A stretch of DNA of 64,000 nt from Porphyrobacter sp. (GTDB taxonomy: Bacteria > Pseudomonadota > Alphaproteobacteria > Sphingomonadales > Sphingomonadaceae). A model generated the notes under the pieces. It was not told where the DNA came from and ran no database searches. It saw only the letters and a list, made by a program, of their open reading frames with translations. The stretch spans positions 422,960-486,959 of the forward strand of contig WGLN01000011.1 in assembly GCA_016125555.1 (NCBI GenBank). The letters run 5' to 3'. The translations under genes were made by a program, and so were the position numbers. Positions 51,125-61,325 of the stretch are shown piece after piece. Positions within the stretch are counted from its first letter, which is position 1. The number at the start of each line of letters is the position of its first letter.

Positions 51125-51296
51125 GGGTGCCTCCAGTGTCGCCCGCCCACCACAAGCGGCAAGTTGATGACCCCTGCTACCCCCCGCCATCTGTCGCTTG
51201 GCTGAACCATCCCGTCGATATTCAGAAAAATGTCGCTTTCGATGAACATTCCTATCGCTGCTTGACGCGGAACCCGCAGGCTCCGAAGGCGCGATC

Positions 51297-51881
51297 ATGT
51301 TCGAGAGCCTCGACGAGATCCGCGCCGATTGTGCCGCGCGCCTGATCCGCGCCGCGCGCGACCGCAAGTCGCCGATGCACACGCCGGTGATCGTCACCGC
51401 CGATGTCGATGCGCGGGTGATGGTGCTGCGCGCCTTCGACAGCGCGTCCTGGACGCTGCGGCTGCATACGGACAGCCGTGCGCCCAAGGCCGCTGCCATT
51501 GCCGCCGATCCGCGCGTTGCGGCGGTGCTTTACGACAAGGGCGCCAAGATCCAGATGCGGTTGCGCGGGGAGGGGCAGATCCTCACCGCCGGGCCGCAGG
51601 TCGATGCCGCCTGGGCGGCGAGCACCAATTTCGCGCGGCGCTGCTATCTGGGCGATGCGCCGGGTGCAGCTTCGGACGGGCCGACCTCGGGCCTGCCGCC
51701 CGAATTCGAGGGGGTCGAGCCCGATGACGAACAGCTGCTCCCCGCGCGCGAGAACTTCGCAGTGCTGCTGATCACGGTCAATGCGGTCGATTGGCTCTAT
51801 CTGGCGCATACCGGCCATCTGCGCGCCCAATTCACGCGCGCGAGCGACGGGGCGTGGGAAGGGCGCTGGGTCGCCCCCTAG
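51297..51881 (+). CDS. Pyridoxamine 5'-phosphate oxidase-like FMN-binding protein
   Basis: 194 residues with the split-barrel flavin fold: RVMVLRAFD (about 41-49), LRLHTDSRAPKAAAIAADPRVAAVLYD (about 53-80), the MRLRGEGQI strand, and a later FAVLLITVNAVDWLYL. The RAPK and TDSR positions correspond to the FMN-phosphate site. True PdxH is longer in its C-terminal substrate region, so this is more likely one of the general PNPOx-like oxidoreductases than the B6 salvage enzyme. It is divergent from the RcnB-like gene. Confidence 0.85.
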   Translation: MFESLDEIRADCAARLIRAARDRKSPMHTPVIVTADVDARVMVLRAFDSASWTLRLHTDSRAPKAAAIAADPRVAAVLYDKGAKIQMRLRGEGQILTAGPQVDAAWAASTNFARRCYLGDAPGAASDGPTSGLPPEFEGVEPDDEQLLPARENFAVLLITVNAVDWLYLAHTGHLRAQFTRASDGAWEGRWVAP

Positions 51882-51885
51882 TCGG

Positions 51886-52530
51886 TCAGGCCGCCTGGGC
51901 CGGCGCCTCGGGTGCAGGGAGGAACATGACTTCCTCGATCTCGCTTGCGGCCACGACGTGATCGCCGCCCGCCTTCTGCGCCGCCCGCAGCGCGGTTCGC
52001 GCCCGCGCGACGAGGCTCTCGCGGCTTTCGCCCTGGCGTTCCGCGGCGACGCCGAAGCTCGCGCTGAAGGGAGCGGTCCTCCCGAACTGCGGCAGATGCA
52101 GCCCGGCGAGCGCGCGGCGCAGGCGCTCGGCGACGCCGCGCGCGGCCTGCTCGTCGGCACCCGGCATCAGGATGGTGAAGCCATCGCCTTCGAGGGTCGT
52201 GAAGGCGTCCTCGCGCCGCACGCCGGCCTTCATCACCCCGGCAATCTGCCCGAGCACCCGCGCGCGGGTCGCCGCATCCCAGCCGGCGTGCAGGGTCGCG
52301 AGCTGGTCGATGCGGCCGTGGAGCACCGCGCGAGCGCCGGTGCGGCGATCGGCGGCGTCGAGGGCGGCTCCGAGATTTGCCGAGGTGAAAAGGCCGGCAA
52401 GCGGATCGTTCGCGGCGGCGGCGGGCTTCCCGCGCAGGCGAAGGCGACCGGCCAGGACACCGAGCGCGAGCGCCGCCAGCCACGCCGCCATGGCCGCCTC
52501 GAGCGGCACTTCGATGCCCGTGATGGCCAT
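51886..52530 (-). CDS. Degenerate GGDEF-domain membrane protein
   Basis: 214 residues. One N-terminal transmembrane helix (about residues 10-31) is followed by a GGDEF-type domain: DPLAGLFTSANLGAAL corresponds to the DxLTGLxNR start, and the signature motif G(G/S)DEF is replaced by EGDGF (in TTLEGDGFTILMPG near residue 117). The later FSASFGVA and ARARTALRAAQKAGGD segments still match. With the catalytic motif lost it should not make cyclic-di-GMP; it may bind nucleotides or partner proteins. Stop lies 4 bases from the stop of the convergent gene. Confidence 0.83.
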   Translation of the reverse strand: MAITGIEVPLEAAMAAWLAALALGVLAGRLRLRGKPAAAANDPLAGLFTSANLGAALDAADRRTGARAVLHGRIDQLATLHAGWDAATRARVLGQIAGVMKAGVRREDAFTTLEGDGFTILMPGADEQAARGVAERLRRALAGLHLPQFGRTAPFSASFGVAAERQGESRESLVARARTALRAAQKAGGDHVVAASEIEEVMFLPAPEAPAQAA

Positions 52531-52642
52531 GCCCCCATGCCCCCTTGTCGCGACGCCTTGGTCGCCGAGAAGAGTGGCGCAGGTCTGGTTAAGGCTCTCT
52601 AAACGGTGCTCGAGCGCCGCTGTGATCGCCTGCCATTCTGAG

Positions 52643-54316
<1,674 letters not shown>

Positions 54317-54436
54317 CGGATCAGTCCTTGCAGGGTCGGGTCAGGGTCAGGGAGGTTCGCCCGCGCAAATAGGGAAGGGGAGGGGCAAGGGCAAGCGGCT
54401 AGACTTGCGCGCAAGGCGGGGATAGCAACACGGCCC

Positions 54437-55852
54437 ATGAACACCGCACACACCGCGCTTGCCGCGCTTTCGCTCGCTGTCCTTTCCACCACTGCCGCCT
54501 CGGCCCAGACGCCCGCGCTCGATGCCGCTGCGGATGCCGCGCTGGAAGGAGATTCCCACGCCTGGGACTTCGTCGAGGGGATCACCACCGAAGTCGGCCC
54601 GCGCCAGGCGGGGACCGAGGCCGAGGCGCGCGGGCGCGCCTGGGCAACCGCGTGGCTGAAGGCCAAGGGCTTCCGGAATGTCGCGGTGGAACCCTACATG
54701 ATGCCCACCTGGATCCCGGGCGAGCCGGGCAAGGCGATGATCGTCAGCCCCTTCCCGCAAAGCTTTGCCGTGGCGCCGCTCGGCACCAGCGCCTCGACCG
54801 GGCCGGACGGGATCACCGCCGAGGTGGTGATGTTCCGGAGCGTCGCGGACCTTCGCGCCGCGCCCGAAGGCAGCCTCGAGGGGAAGATCGCGTTCGTCAG
54901 CAACGCCATGACCCCGACGCAGGACGGCAGCCAGTACGGCTTTGCCGGCCCGACGCGCTGGGTCGCGGCGGGGATTGCGGCGCAGAAGGGTGCAATCGCC
55001 ACCGTCATCAAGTCGGTCGGCACCGACAGCCACCGCAATCCGCACACCGGCGGCACCACCTTCCCCGAAGGCGTCGCCCCGACCCCGGCGGGTGCGCTCA
55101 GCAATCCCGATGCGGCGAACCTTGAACGCATGTTCGCCCGTGCGGGCGGCAGGCCGATCACCATGAAGCTGGTGCTCACCCCGCAGGATCTCGGCATGAC
55201 CGAAAGCGGCAACGTGGTCGGTGAGATCGTCGGTCGCAACCCCTCGCTGCCGCCGGTGCTGCTCGCCTGCCACCTCGACAGCTGGTGGCTCGGCACCGGC
55301 GCGATCGACGACGGCGCGGGCTGCGCGATCGCTTCGGCCGCGGCGCTCAATGTCGCCAAGGCGGGCCAGCCGCTGCGCACCATCCGCGTGCTGATGGCGG
55401 GCGCCGAGGAGACCGGATTGTGGGGCAGCAAGGCCTACAGCGAGGCGCACCGCGACGAGCCGATCGCGGTCGGTCTGGAAAGCGATTTCGGCGCGGACCG
55501 CATCTGGCGCTTCGACAGCAATTTCGCCGACAGCAATCCCGACCTGCACCAGCGCATCGGCGGTGCGGTCGCGCGGTTCGGCGTATCGACCGGCAGGGAC
55601 CCGGCCACGGGCGGCGCGGACATCAACGTCGTGCGCGACCAGAAGGGCGCGATCATCGACCTGCAGCAGGACGGCACCCGCTACTTCGACCTGCACCACA
55701 CGCCCGACGACACGCTCGACAAGATCGACCCCGCCCAGCTTCGCCAGAACGTGGCGGTCTGGACGCAGGTGGTCGGGATCCTCGCCAACGAACCGAACGC
55801 GATCCTCACCGGCGGCCCGGTTCCGGCGGCACCGGCGATCATGAAGAAGTGA
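54437..55852 (+). CDS. M28-family zinc peptidase, exported
   Basis: 471 residues with a signal peptide (about 1-23, ending ASAQ). Co-catalytic zinc ligands are visible in order: His and Asp in ACHLDSWWLG, the bridging Asp in GAIDDGAGCA, the Glu pair in GAEETGLWGSKAY, a later Asp in LESDFGADR, and His in LHHTPDDTLDKID. A PA-type insert lies before the catalytic half. It resembles periplasmic aminopeptidase/carboxypeptidase Q-like enzymes. I chose the ATG at 54437; the long upstream open frame is antisense to ettA and not real. Confidence 0.92.
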   Translation: MNTAHTALAALSLAVLSTTAASAQTPALDAAADAALEGDSHAWDFVEGITTEVGPRQAGTEAEARGRAWATAWLKAKGFRNVAVEPYMMPTWIPGEPGKAMIVSPFPQSFAVAPLGTSASTGPDGITAEVVMFRSVADLRAAPEGSLEGKIAFVSNAMTPTQDGSQYGFAGPTRWVAAGIAAQKGAIATVIKSVGTDSHRNPHTGGTTFPEGVAPTPAGALSNPDAANLERMFARAGGRPITMKLVLTPQDLGMTESGNVVGEIVGRNPSLPPVLLACHLDSWWLGTGAIDDGAGCAIASAAALNVAKAGQPLRTIRVLMAGAEETGLWGSKAYSEAHRDEPIAVGLESDFGADRIWRFDSNFADSNPDLHQRIGGAVARFGVSTGRDPATGGADINVVRDQKGAIIDLQQDGTRYFDLHHTPDDTLDKIDPAQLRQNVAVWTQVVGILANEPNAILTGGPVPAAPAIMKK

Positions 55853-55871
55853 CCGCTGCCGCCGGCGTGCC

Positions 55872-57393
55872 TCACGCCGCGTAGCTGAGCGACGCGGACG
55901 AGGGGTCGCTGCGGGTGAAGCGCGCAACCTCGTGATTGAGCGCGTCGGCGCTGCGCAGCAGCTCGACCGATGCGGCGCTGGTCTGCTCGGCCATCGCCGC
56001 ATTCTGCTGCATCGCGCGGTCGAGCAGGCCCATCGCCTCGTCGATCTGCCGGATCGCGCCCAGCGCGGCATCCGAGCCAAGCGCGATCGTGTCCACCTGC
56101 CCGGCGATGTCCGAGAAGCGCGCCACCAGCGAAGCGAGCAGGCTCACCAGTTCCTGCACCCGGGCGACTCCCAAGGAAACCTCGTCCTTCGAGGTCGCCA
56201 CGAGGTTCTTGATCGCGCTTGCGGATTGCGCCGAGCGCTGCGCGAGTTCGCGCACTTCGCCCGCGACCACCGCGAAGCCCTTGCCCGCCTCGCCCGCTCG
56301 CGCCGCCTCGACCCCGGCGTTCAAGGCCAGCAGGTTGGTCTGGAAGGCGATGGGTGTCGATGAAGGCGATCATTTCGCCGATCTGCGCCGAGGAGGCCTC
56401 GATCCGCGTCATCGCCTCGGCCGCGCCGGCGATCGCCTCGCTGCCGCGGTCGGCATCCGCCTTGGCCTCGATCGCGGTGGCGCGGGTCTCGCCCCATTGC
56501 CGCGACTGCGCCTCGACATCGCGCAGCAATCCGGTGGCGGTGCGCGCGACGGTCTCGATCGCGGCGGTCTGCTGCTCGGTCTTGCTGGCGAGATCGCTCG
56601 AGGCTTCGCGGAGCTCGTGCGCGCCGGTGGCGACCCGGTCCGCGGTCTGCGCGACCGCGCCGACCAGCCGGTCGAGCTCGGCGCAAGAGCTGTTGAGCAT
56701 CGCGCGCGCGGTTTCGTATTCGCCGGGGAAGGGCGCATCGAGCCGCGCGGCAAGGTTGCCTTCGGCGAGCATCTTCAGCCGTTCGCTGAGGGCGCCGAGC
56801 ACGGCACGCTGCTCGGTGGCGACCGTTTCGCGCTCGGCGGCGCGATCGGCATCGGCGGCGGCCTGGGCCGCGCGCGCCTCGACGAGGCCGGAAATGAGCG
56901 ATTCGAGCCGCACGCACAGCGTCGCCAGCACCCCCGCCTCGAGCAGCACGACCAGCGCGTGGAACATCACCCGCGGCAGGCTCGCTCCGTCGGGGAAGAC
57001 GTAGGCGGGTGCCGCGAAATTGAGCAGCAGGTGATGGACGGCCGTGGTCAGCGTTGCGGCGAGGATCACCCGCCAGTCGGCCATCACCGCCAGCACGGCG
57101 AGGAAGGCGAAGAACACCATGTGGAAATCGAGCAGCCAGCCGGTATTGCTCGCCAGCGCCAGCAGCAGCGCGGCAAGCAGCGGGAAGGTCACGCCAAGCG
57201 CGAGCCGCGCGGGCGCATCGCTGCGCCGGCCGAGCGCGAGCCAGACGGGCAGCACCACCAGCAGTGCGGCGCTGATCGCGTAGGCCGGGGCGCCGGCCGA
57301 CAGGCTCCAGCCGATGATGATCGTTGCCACCCCGCCGGCCACCGCCGCCAGCAGGCGCACGCCCTGGAGGCGCAGATGGTTCAGTTCTTCCAT
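55872..57393 (-). pseudogene. Methyl-accepting chemotaxis protein, interrupted by a one-base insertion
   Basis: From the ATG at 57393 (strong AGGGAGGAAAAA site) the protein has about six transmembrane helices (residues 10-190), a linker, and a signalling domain. At bases 56352-56354 the minus strand reads GACACCCATCGCC where the family requires GACACCATCGCC ([15 protein letters not shown]). The extra C shifts the frame in the most conserved hairpin segment. The correct frame resumes at once and runs to the TGA at 55872 with [19 protein letters not shown]. Without the extra base the protein would be 506 residues. It may be a true recent mutation or a sequencing error. It is the last gene of the chemotaxis operon. 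Confidence 0.9.
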
Positions 57394-57737
57394 GGGTTTT
57401 TCCTCCCTTTGCGCTGCGTGCCGCAGCCGGGACTGCGGGCGGCGACCGGCACGATCCCGCGCGCCAGTGCCCGCCACAGGCTGTGGTTGGACGGAATGCG
57501 TGCGATCACCCGCGCCCGGCCGGTGTCGATGCCGAGCACCGGTGCGCGTTCGGCCTCGGCCCAGGCGAGCGTTTCGCTCATGCGCCCCGTGCCGAGCGGC
57601 ACCAGCACCGCCGCCTCGCCCACCCGCGGCCAGGCAAGCGCGGCGCCGAGCGCGAGCAGCGCGGCGCACCCGTGGCCGGCGAAGAAGGCGCGTTCAGGCC
57701 ACAAGCGCGGTCTCCAGCCTGGCGCGCAGGTCGCCAA
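57381..57737 (-). CDS. Small protein of unknown function in the chemotaxis operon
   Basis: Up to 118 residues; the start is uncertain, and a TTG near 57700 overlapping the upstream gene's end would remove about 12 residues. An N-terminal hydrophobic helix (FFAGHGCAALLALGAALAW) may be a signal or anchor. The rest contains VLVPLGTGRMSETLAWAEAERAPVLG and a Gly/Cys-containing IVPVAARSPGCGT end. No family is recognised. It overlaps both neighbours, by 44 and 13 bases, which supports its being translated, but it could still be a spurious ORF. Confidence 0.5.
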   Translation of the reverse strand: MATCAPGWRPRLWPERAFFAGHGCAALLALGAALAWPRVGEAAVLVPLGTGRMSETLAWAEAERAPVLGIDTGRARVIARIPSNHSLWRALARGIVPVAARSPGCGTQRKGRKNPWKN

Positions 57738-57969
57738 GGCAGATGCTCGTCACCGCCGCGGCCGGATCGCTCGCGGCCATCACCCGGGCGATCTCGCGCA
57801 GCGACTGGGCGATGCGGTCGATTTGCTGGAGCTGGCCGAGGTGGCGCGCCGCGAAATCGGCATCGCCGCACAGGACCGTGCCGAAAGTCTCGGCCTCGCC
57901 CGCGAGCGTGCCGAGCGTCACGGCGATCTCGTGCATCAGCGGGTGCGCCAGCGGCGGGGACCCGCTCAT
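57694..57969 (-). CDS. Small helical protein of unknown function after cheW
   Basis: 91 residues, predicted mostly helical (LGQLQQIDRIAQSLREIARVMA), with two cysteines. It starts on an ATGA overlap with the cheW stop and so is probably translated with it. No domain is recognised. The helical hairpin look recalls small chemotaxis adaptors or phosphatase-like helices, but no catalytic motif of CheZ or CheX is seen; the role is inferred from position only. Confidence 0.68.
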   Translation of the reverse strand: MSGSPPLAHPLMHEIAVTLGTLAGEAETFGTVLCGDADFAARHLGQLQQIDRIAQSLREIARVMAASDPAAAVTSICLGDLRARLETALVA

Positions 57970-58406
57970 GCGGCCATGTCCATCGACTCGTCGGCCATCA
58001 GCCGGTTGAGGTCGAGCATCATGACCATGTCCTCGCCGAGCGGGGCAATGCCGGCGAGGAAGTGGGTGATCGATTCCTCCCCCGTGGAATCGGGCTGCTG
58101 AAGGCTCGAATGATCGATCCCGACGATGTCGGCGACGTCGTGGACGATCAGCCCGCGCAGCTGTCCCTCGTGCTCGATCACGATGATCGGGTTGCGCGGC
58201 GTGGCCTCGGTCGGGGTCCAGCCGAGCCGCGCGGCGAGATCGACCACCGGCAGCACCGCACCGCGCAGGTTGACGACCCCCGCGACATATTCGGGCACGC
58301 GCGGCAGGCGGGTGACAGGCGACCAGGCACGGATCTCGCGCACCGCCATGATGTCGATGCCGAAGCGCTGTCCGGCGATGCCGAAGGTGATGAGTTCGTG
58401 GCGCAT
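57966..58406 (-). CDS. cheW: Chemotaxis adaptor CheW
   Basis: 146 residues, a single CheW domain. It couples chemoreceptors to the CheA kinase. Typical segments: ITFGIAGQRFGIDIMAVREIR (7-27, split at GIDI), RVPEYVAGVVNLRGAVLPVVDL (near 36-57, with the conserved Asn-Leu-Arg-Gly), and LRGLIVHDVADIVGI near 83. Two acidic residues rich in Met follow at the end. It lies 22 bases after cheY and overlaps the next small gene (ATGA). Confidence 0.95.
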   Translation of the reverse strand: MRHELITFGIAGQRFGIDIMAVREIRAWSPVTRLPRVPEYVAGVVNLRGAVLPVVDLAARLGWTPTEATPRNPIIVIEHEGQLRGLIVHDVADIVGIDHSSLQQPDSTGEESITHFLAGIAPLGEDMVMMLDLNRLMADESMDMAA

Positions 58407-58428
58407 GACGGGGGTTCTCCGGGTGAAG

Positions 58429-58812
58429 TCAGTGGATCACGCGGCGCAGCGCGGTGGTGAGCTTCTCGGCGTCGAAGGGCTTGACGATCCAGCCGGTCGC
58501 CCCGGCGTTGCGGGCGCGCTGCTTCTTCTCGTCCGAGCTTTCGGTGGTCAGCACCAGGATCGGCCGCTCGGCGTGCAGCGCGCTGGCGCGCAGCTTCTCG
58601 ATCAGTCCGAAGCCGTCGAGGCGCGGCATGTTGATGTCGGTGATGATCACGTCGACCTCGTTGGTGGCGAGCCATTCGAGCGCCTGCTGGCCGTCCTCGG
58701 CCTGCTCGACGGCAAACCCGCGCGCGGTCAGCGCGCCGAGCAGCAGCGCGCGCATCGACGGGCTGTCGTCGACCGTGAGGACGCGGATCGGGGTGGCGGT
58801 GGTGGCGGACAT
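58429..58812 (-). CDS. cheY: CheY-type response regulator
   Basis: 127 residues, a lone receiver domain. The acidic pocket is Asp15/Asp16 with phospho-acceptor Asp59 (DVIITDINMP); Thr89 and Lys111 (WIVKPF) complete the switch. Phosphorylated by CheA, it should bind the flagellar motor. It begins 19 bases after cheD. No CheZ phosphatase gene is seen in the window; CheD here is a deamidase and not a CheC-type phosphatase, so dephosphorylation may be intrinsic or use a second CheY. Confidence 0.95.
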   Translation of the reverse strand: MSATTATPIRVLTVDDSPSMRALLLGALTARGFAVEQAEDGQQALEWLATNEVDVIITDINMPRLDGFGLIEKLRASALHAERPILVLTTESSDEKKQRARNAGATGWIVKPFDAEKLTTALRRVIH

Positions 58813-58831
58813 GGAGTGCTCCCTTTGCTCG

Positions 58832-59389
58832 TCAGAATAGCTCGACGGTCCCAAGCGCGGATTGCGGCCGTCCCAGTGGTTTCTGCGTAGGTGCGGTTTC
58901 GGGCGCGACGATGCGGGCGCTGACTTGCCCGGTGGCGGGCCGGAAACGGATGCGCCGCGCCAGCGTGCCCTCGAGATCCTCGAACACCTTGGGGATGCCT
59001 TCGCGCTCGAGGAACTCGCGGGCGAAGGCGGCGTTGGCCGTGCCGATCGGGGCGAGGTCGGGGTTGAGGTTCGCGCCACCATAGAGCCGTGCGCGCATCC
59101 GGCTGCGCGCCGCGCCCAGGCCGAGCATCTCGTTGACCAGCAACTCCATCAGGAACAGACCGTAATCGCTGTCGAACTTCTGGCTGCACTGGTGCGCGGG
59201 CGGCTCGGCGAGGAGGAAGTGGTTCATCCCCCCGACCCGCGCCACGGGATCGAACAGGCAGGTGGCGACGCAACTGCCCAGGATCGTGCTCATCTCGATG
59301 GCCGGATCGGCGCTGGCCTTGGCCTCGCCTTGCAGGATGGTGAGCCGCTGCATCGACGGCAGGGCCGGCATGGGGGACCGGGCGTTCAC
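58832..59389 (-). CDS. cheD: Chemoreceptor glutamine deamidase CheD
   Basis: 185 residues. The catalytic residues expected for the family are visible: Cys40 in TILGSCVATCLFD, His57 in GGMNHFLL, and a Thr/Ser just before the cysteine. It deamidates glutamines on MCPs, tuning receptor activity. The C-terminal ~30 residues are a Pro-rich extension. Its ATG overlaps the cheB stop by 4 bases, so it is coupled to cheB, which works on the same receptor sites. Confidence 0.94.
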   Translation of the reverse strand: MNARSPMPALPSMQRLTILQGEAKASADPAIEMSTILGSCVATCLFDPVARVGGMNHFLLAEPPAHQCSQKFDSDYGLFLMELLVNEMLGLGAARSRMRARLYGGANLNPDLAPIGTANAAFAREFLEREGIPKVFEDLEGTLARRIRFRPATGQVSARIVAPETAPTQKPLGRPQSALGTVELF

Positions 59390-60444
59390 GGCTGCACCTT
59401 GGCGGGGGTGAAGATCGCCGGTGCGATCCGCGACAGCGGGTGCACCTCGCGTGCGGCGCCGCGCTCGATCGCGGCGCGCGGCATGCCGAAGACTACGCAG
59501 CTGGCCTGGTCCTGCGCGATGGTGCGCGCGCCGATTGCGGCGAGCGCGGCCATGCCCTCGGCCCCGTCCTGGCCCATGCCGGTGAGCAGGATGGCGAGCG
59601 CCGCACGACCCCTCTGGGGACCGAGCGTTGTCGCCAGTGAACCGAACAGGCGATCGACGCTGGGGCGGTGACCGGACACCGGCTCCCCTTCGCGCAGCAC
59701 GCAGCGCAGTCCCTGGGCTCCGGCGCCTGCGACCTGAAGGTGCCGGCCCTCACCGGGCGCGAGCAGCACCGTCCCCGGAGTGAGCACAAGATCGGTCTCG
59801 GCAAGCATCACCCGCGGGCGCACTGCGCGGTCGAGCGACTGGGCGATGGCGCCGGCGAAACAGGCGTTGATGTGCTGCACAATCAGCGTCGGCGGGCAAT
59901 CGGCAGGGAACTCGGAGAGCAGCACGTGGAGCGCCTCGACTCCTCCGGTGGAAGAGCCGATCGCGATCACGTCGGGCAGCGGCGTATCCGGGGCAGGAGC
60001 AGGCGCAACGGCGGGGCCGGGTGCAGTGCGCGGAGGCGCGGGCCGCAGCCGCACCTGCGCCGCCTCGCGCACCAGCCGCGCCAGCGCTCCGCCGTCGCTC
60101 TCGCCCGCCTCTAGCCGCAGTTCGGACTTGGCTAGGCAGCCCACGGCCCCCAGTTGGAGCCCACGCACCGTGGCATCGGCCCCGCGTTCGGTCGCCCCGG
60201 AGACGAGGATCACCGGTGTGGGGCGCAGTGCCATGATCTTTTCGAGGAAGGACAGGCCGTCCATGCCCGGCATCTCGATATCGAGCGTCACCACGTCGGG
60301 ATCGAGCGCCTTGATGAGCTGGCGCGCCTCGGCGGCGTCGCCCGCGCTGCCGATCACGGCGATGTCGCTCTCGCGCTGCAGGCGATGCTCGAGCAGTGCG
60401 CGCATCACCGGCGAATCGTCCACCACCAACACGCGAATGGTCAT
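59386..60444 (-). CDS. cheB: Protein-glutamate methylesterase CheB
   Basis: 352 residues. Receiver domain (1-120) with Asp55 as phospho-acceptor, a Pro/Ala-rich linker (about 133-155), then the esterase domain with the Ser in IGSSTGGVEAL, His in IVQHINACFAGAIA, and Asp in LLTGMGQDGAEGM. It removes methyl groups from MCPs to reset adaptation. The His segment differs from the common QHMPPGFT form. The ATG at 60444 overlaps the cheR stop (ATGA); the longer frame is antisense-free filler inside cheR. Confidence 0.95.
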   Translation of the reverse strand: MTIRVLVVDDSPVMRALLEHRLQRESDIAVIGSAGDAAEARQLIKALDPDVVTLDIEMPGMDGLSFLEKIMALRPTPVILVSGATERGADATVRGLQLGAVGCLAKSELRLEAGESDGGALARLVREAAQVRLRPAPPRTAPGPAVAPAPAPDTPLPDVIAIGSSTGGVEALHVLLSEFPADCPPTLIVQHINACFAGAIAQSLDRAVRPRVMLAETDLVLTPGTVLLAPGEGRHLQVAGAGAQGLRCVLREGEPVSGHRPSVDRLFGSLATTLGPQRGRAALAILLTGMGQDGAEGMAALAAIGARTIAQDQASCVVFGMPRAAIERGAAREVHPLSRIAPAIFTPAKVQP

Positions 60445-61325
60445 GCGGCGCTCCTCTGATAGATGGTCGGCCCGATCGGCCGCAGCAGCGCCGTGGCCGG
60501 GCCGGTGACGCGCTCGGAATGACCGATGTAGAGCAGCCCGCCCGGCGCGAGGCTCAGCGCCAGCCGCTCGACCAGCCGCTCCTTGGTGGGCGCGTCGAAG
60601 TAGATCATCACGTTGCGGCAGAAAACGACGTCGAAGGGCCGGCGCATCGGCCAAGCGCCGAGCAGGTTGAGGTGGCGGAAGCGCACCAGTGCGCGCAGCT
60701 GGGCTCCGATCGCGAGGTGTGGCTCGGCCTGGATGACGGCCGGCTCGCACCATGCGCGGCGCAGCGCCTCGGGCAGGGCTTCGAGCGCTTTGGCCGGATA
60801 GGTGGCGCCGCGCGCCTGAGCGAGCGCGTTGACCGAGACGTCGCTCGCCAGGGCGCGGACGTCGCTCGCGGCGATGCGTTCGCCCGCGGCGCGTTCGCTG
60901 CCCAGCAGCACCATCATCAGCGTGAACACCTCCTCGCCGCTCGAGCAGCCCGCCGACCACAGCCGCACCGGCTCGCCTGCAAGCGCACGCGCGACAAGAT
61001 CCGGGCGGACTTCCCGCGCAAAATGATCGAAGTGGTGCGGCTCGCGGTGGAAATAGGTGTGGTTGGTGGTGAGCGCGGCGATCACCTCGGTGAGCAGCGA
61101 TGGCGCGCCCTCCAACCCGTCGAGAAAGGCGGCGAAGCTCTGCGCGCCGCTGCGCCGCACCAGCGGGGCGAGCCGCGAATAGGCAAGCATCCGCTTGCGA
61201 TCGCTGAGCACGATCCCGGTCTCGCGGTGGATCAGCGCGGCAATCCGGCGGAAATCCTGCTCGCCGTAGATCGCCGGACTGACGCCGGGGACCAGCGCCG
61301 CCGCTTCGCGCGTCGCCATGGTCAT
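60441..61325 (-). CDS. cheR: Chemotaxis protein methyltransferase CheR
   Basis: 294 residues. An N-terminal helical domain (RIAALIHRETGIVLSDRKRMLAYSRL) precedes the AdoMet-binding domain with VRLWSAGCSSGEEVFTL near residue 120 and FDVVFCRNVMIYFD near 230. It methylates glutamates on receptors using SAM, opposing CheB. No C-terminal TPR or receptor-tether partner is present. It overlaps cheA and cheB by 4 bases each. Confidence 0.95.
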   Translation of the reverse strand: MTMATREAAALVPGVSPAIYGEQDFRRIAALIHRETGIVLSDRKRMLAYSRLAPLVRRSGAQSFAAFLDGLEGAPSLLTEVIAALTTNHTYFHREPHHFDHFAREVRPDLVARALAGEPVRLWSAGCSSGEEVFTLMMVLLGSERAAGERIAASDVRALASDVSVNALAQARGATYPAKALEALPEALRRAWCEPAVIQAEPHLAIGAQLRALVRFRHLNLLGAWPMRRPFDVVFCRNVMIYFDAPTKERLVERLALSLAPGGLLYIGHSERVTGPATALLRPIGPTIYQRSAA

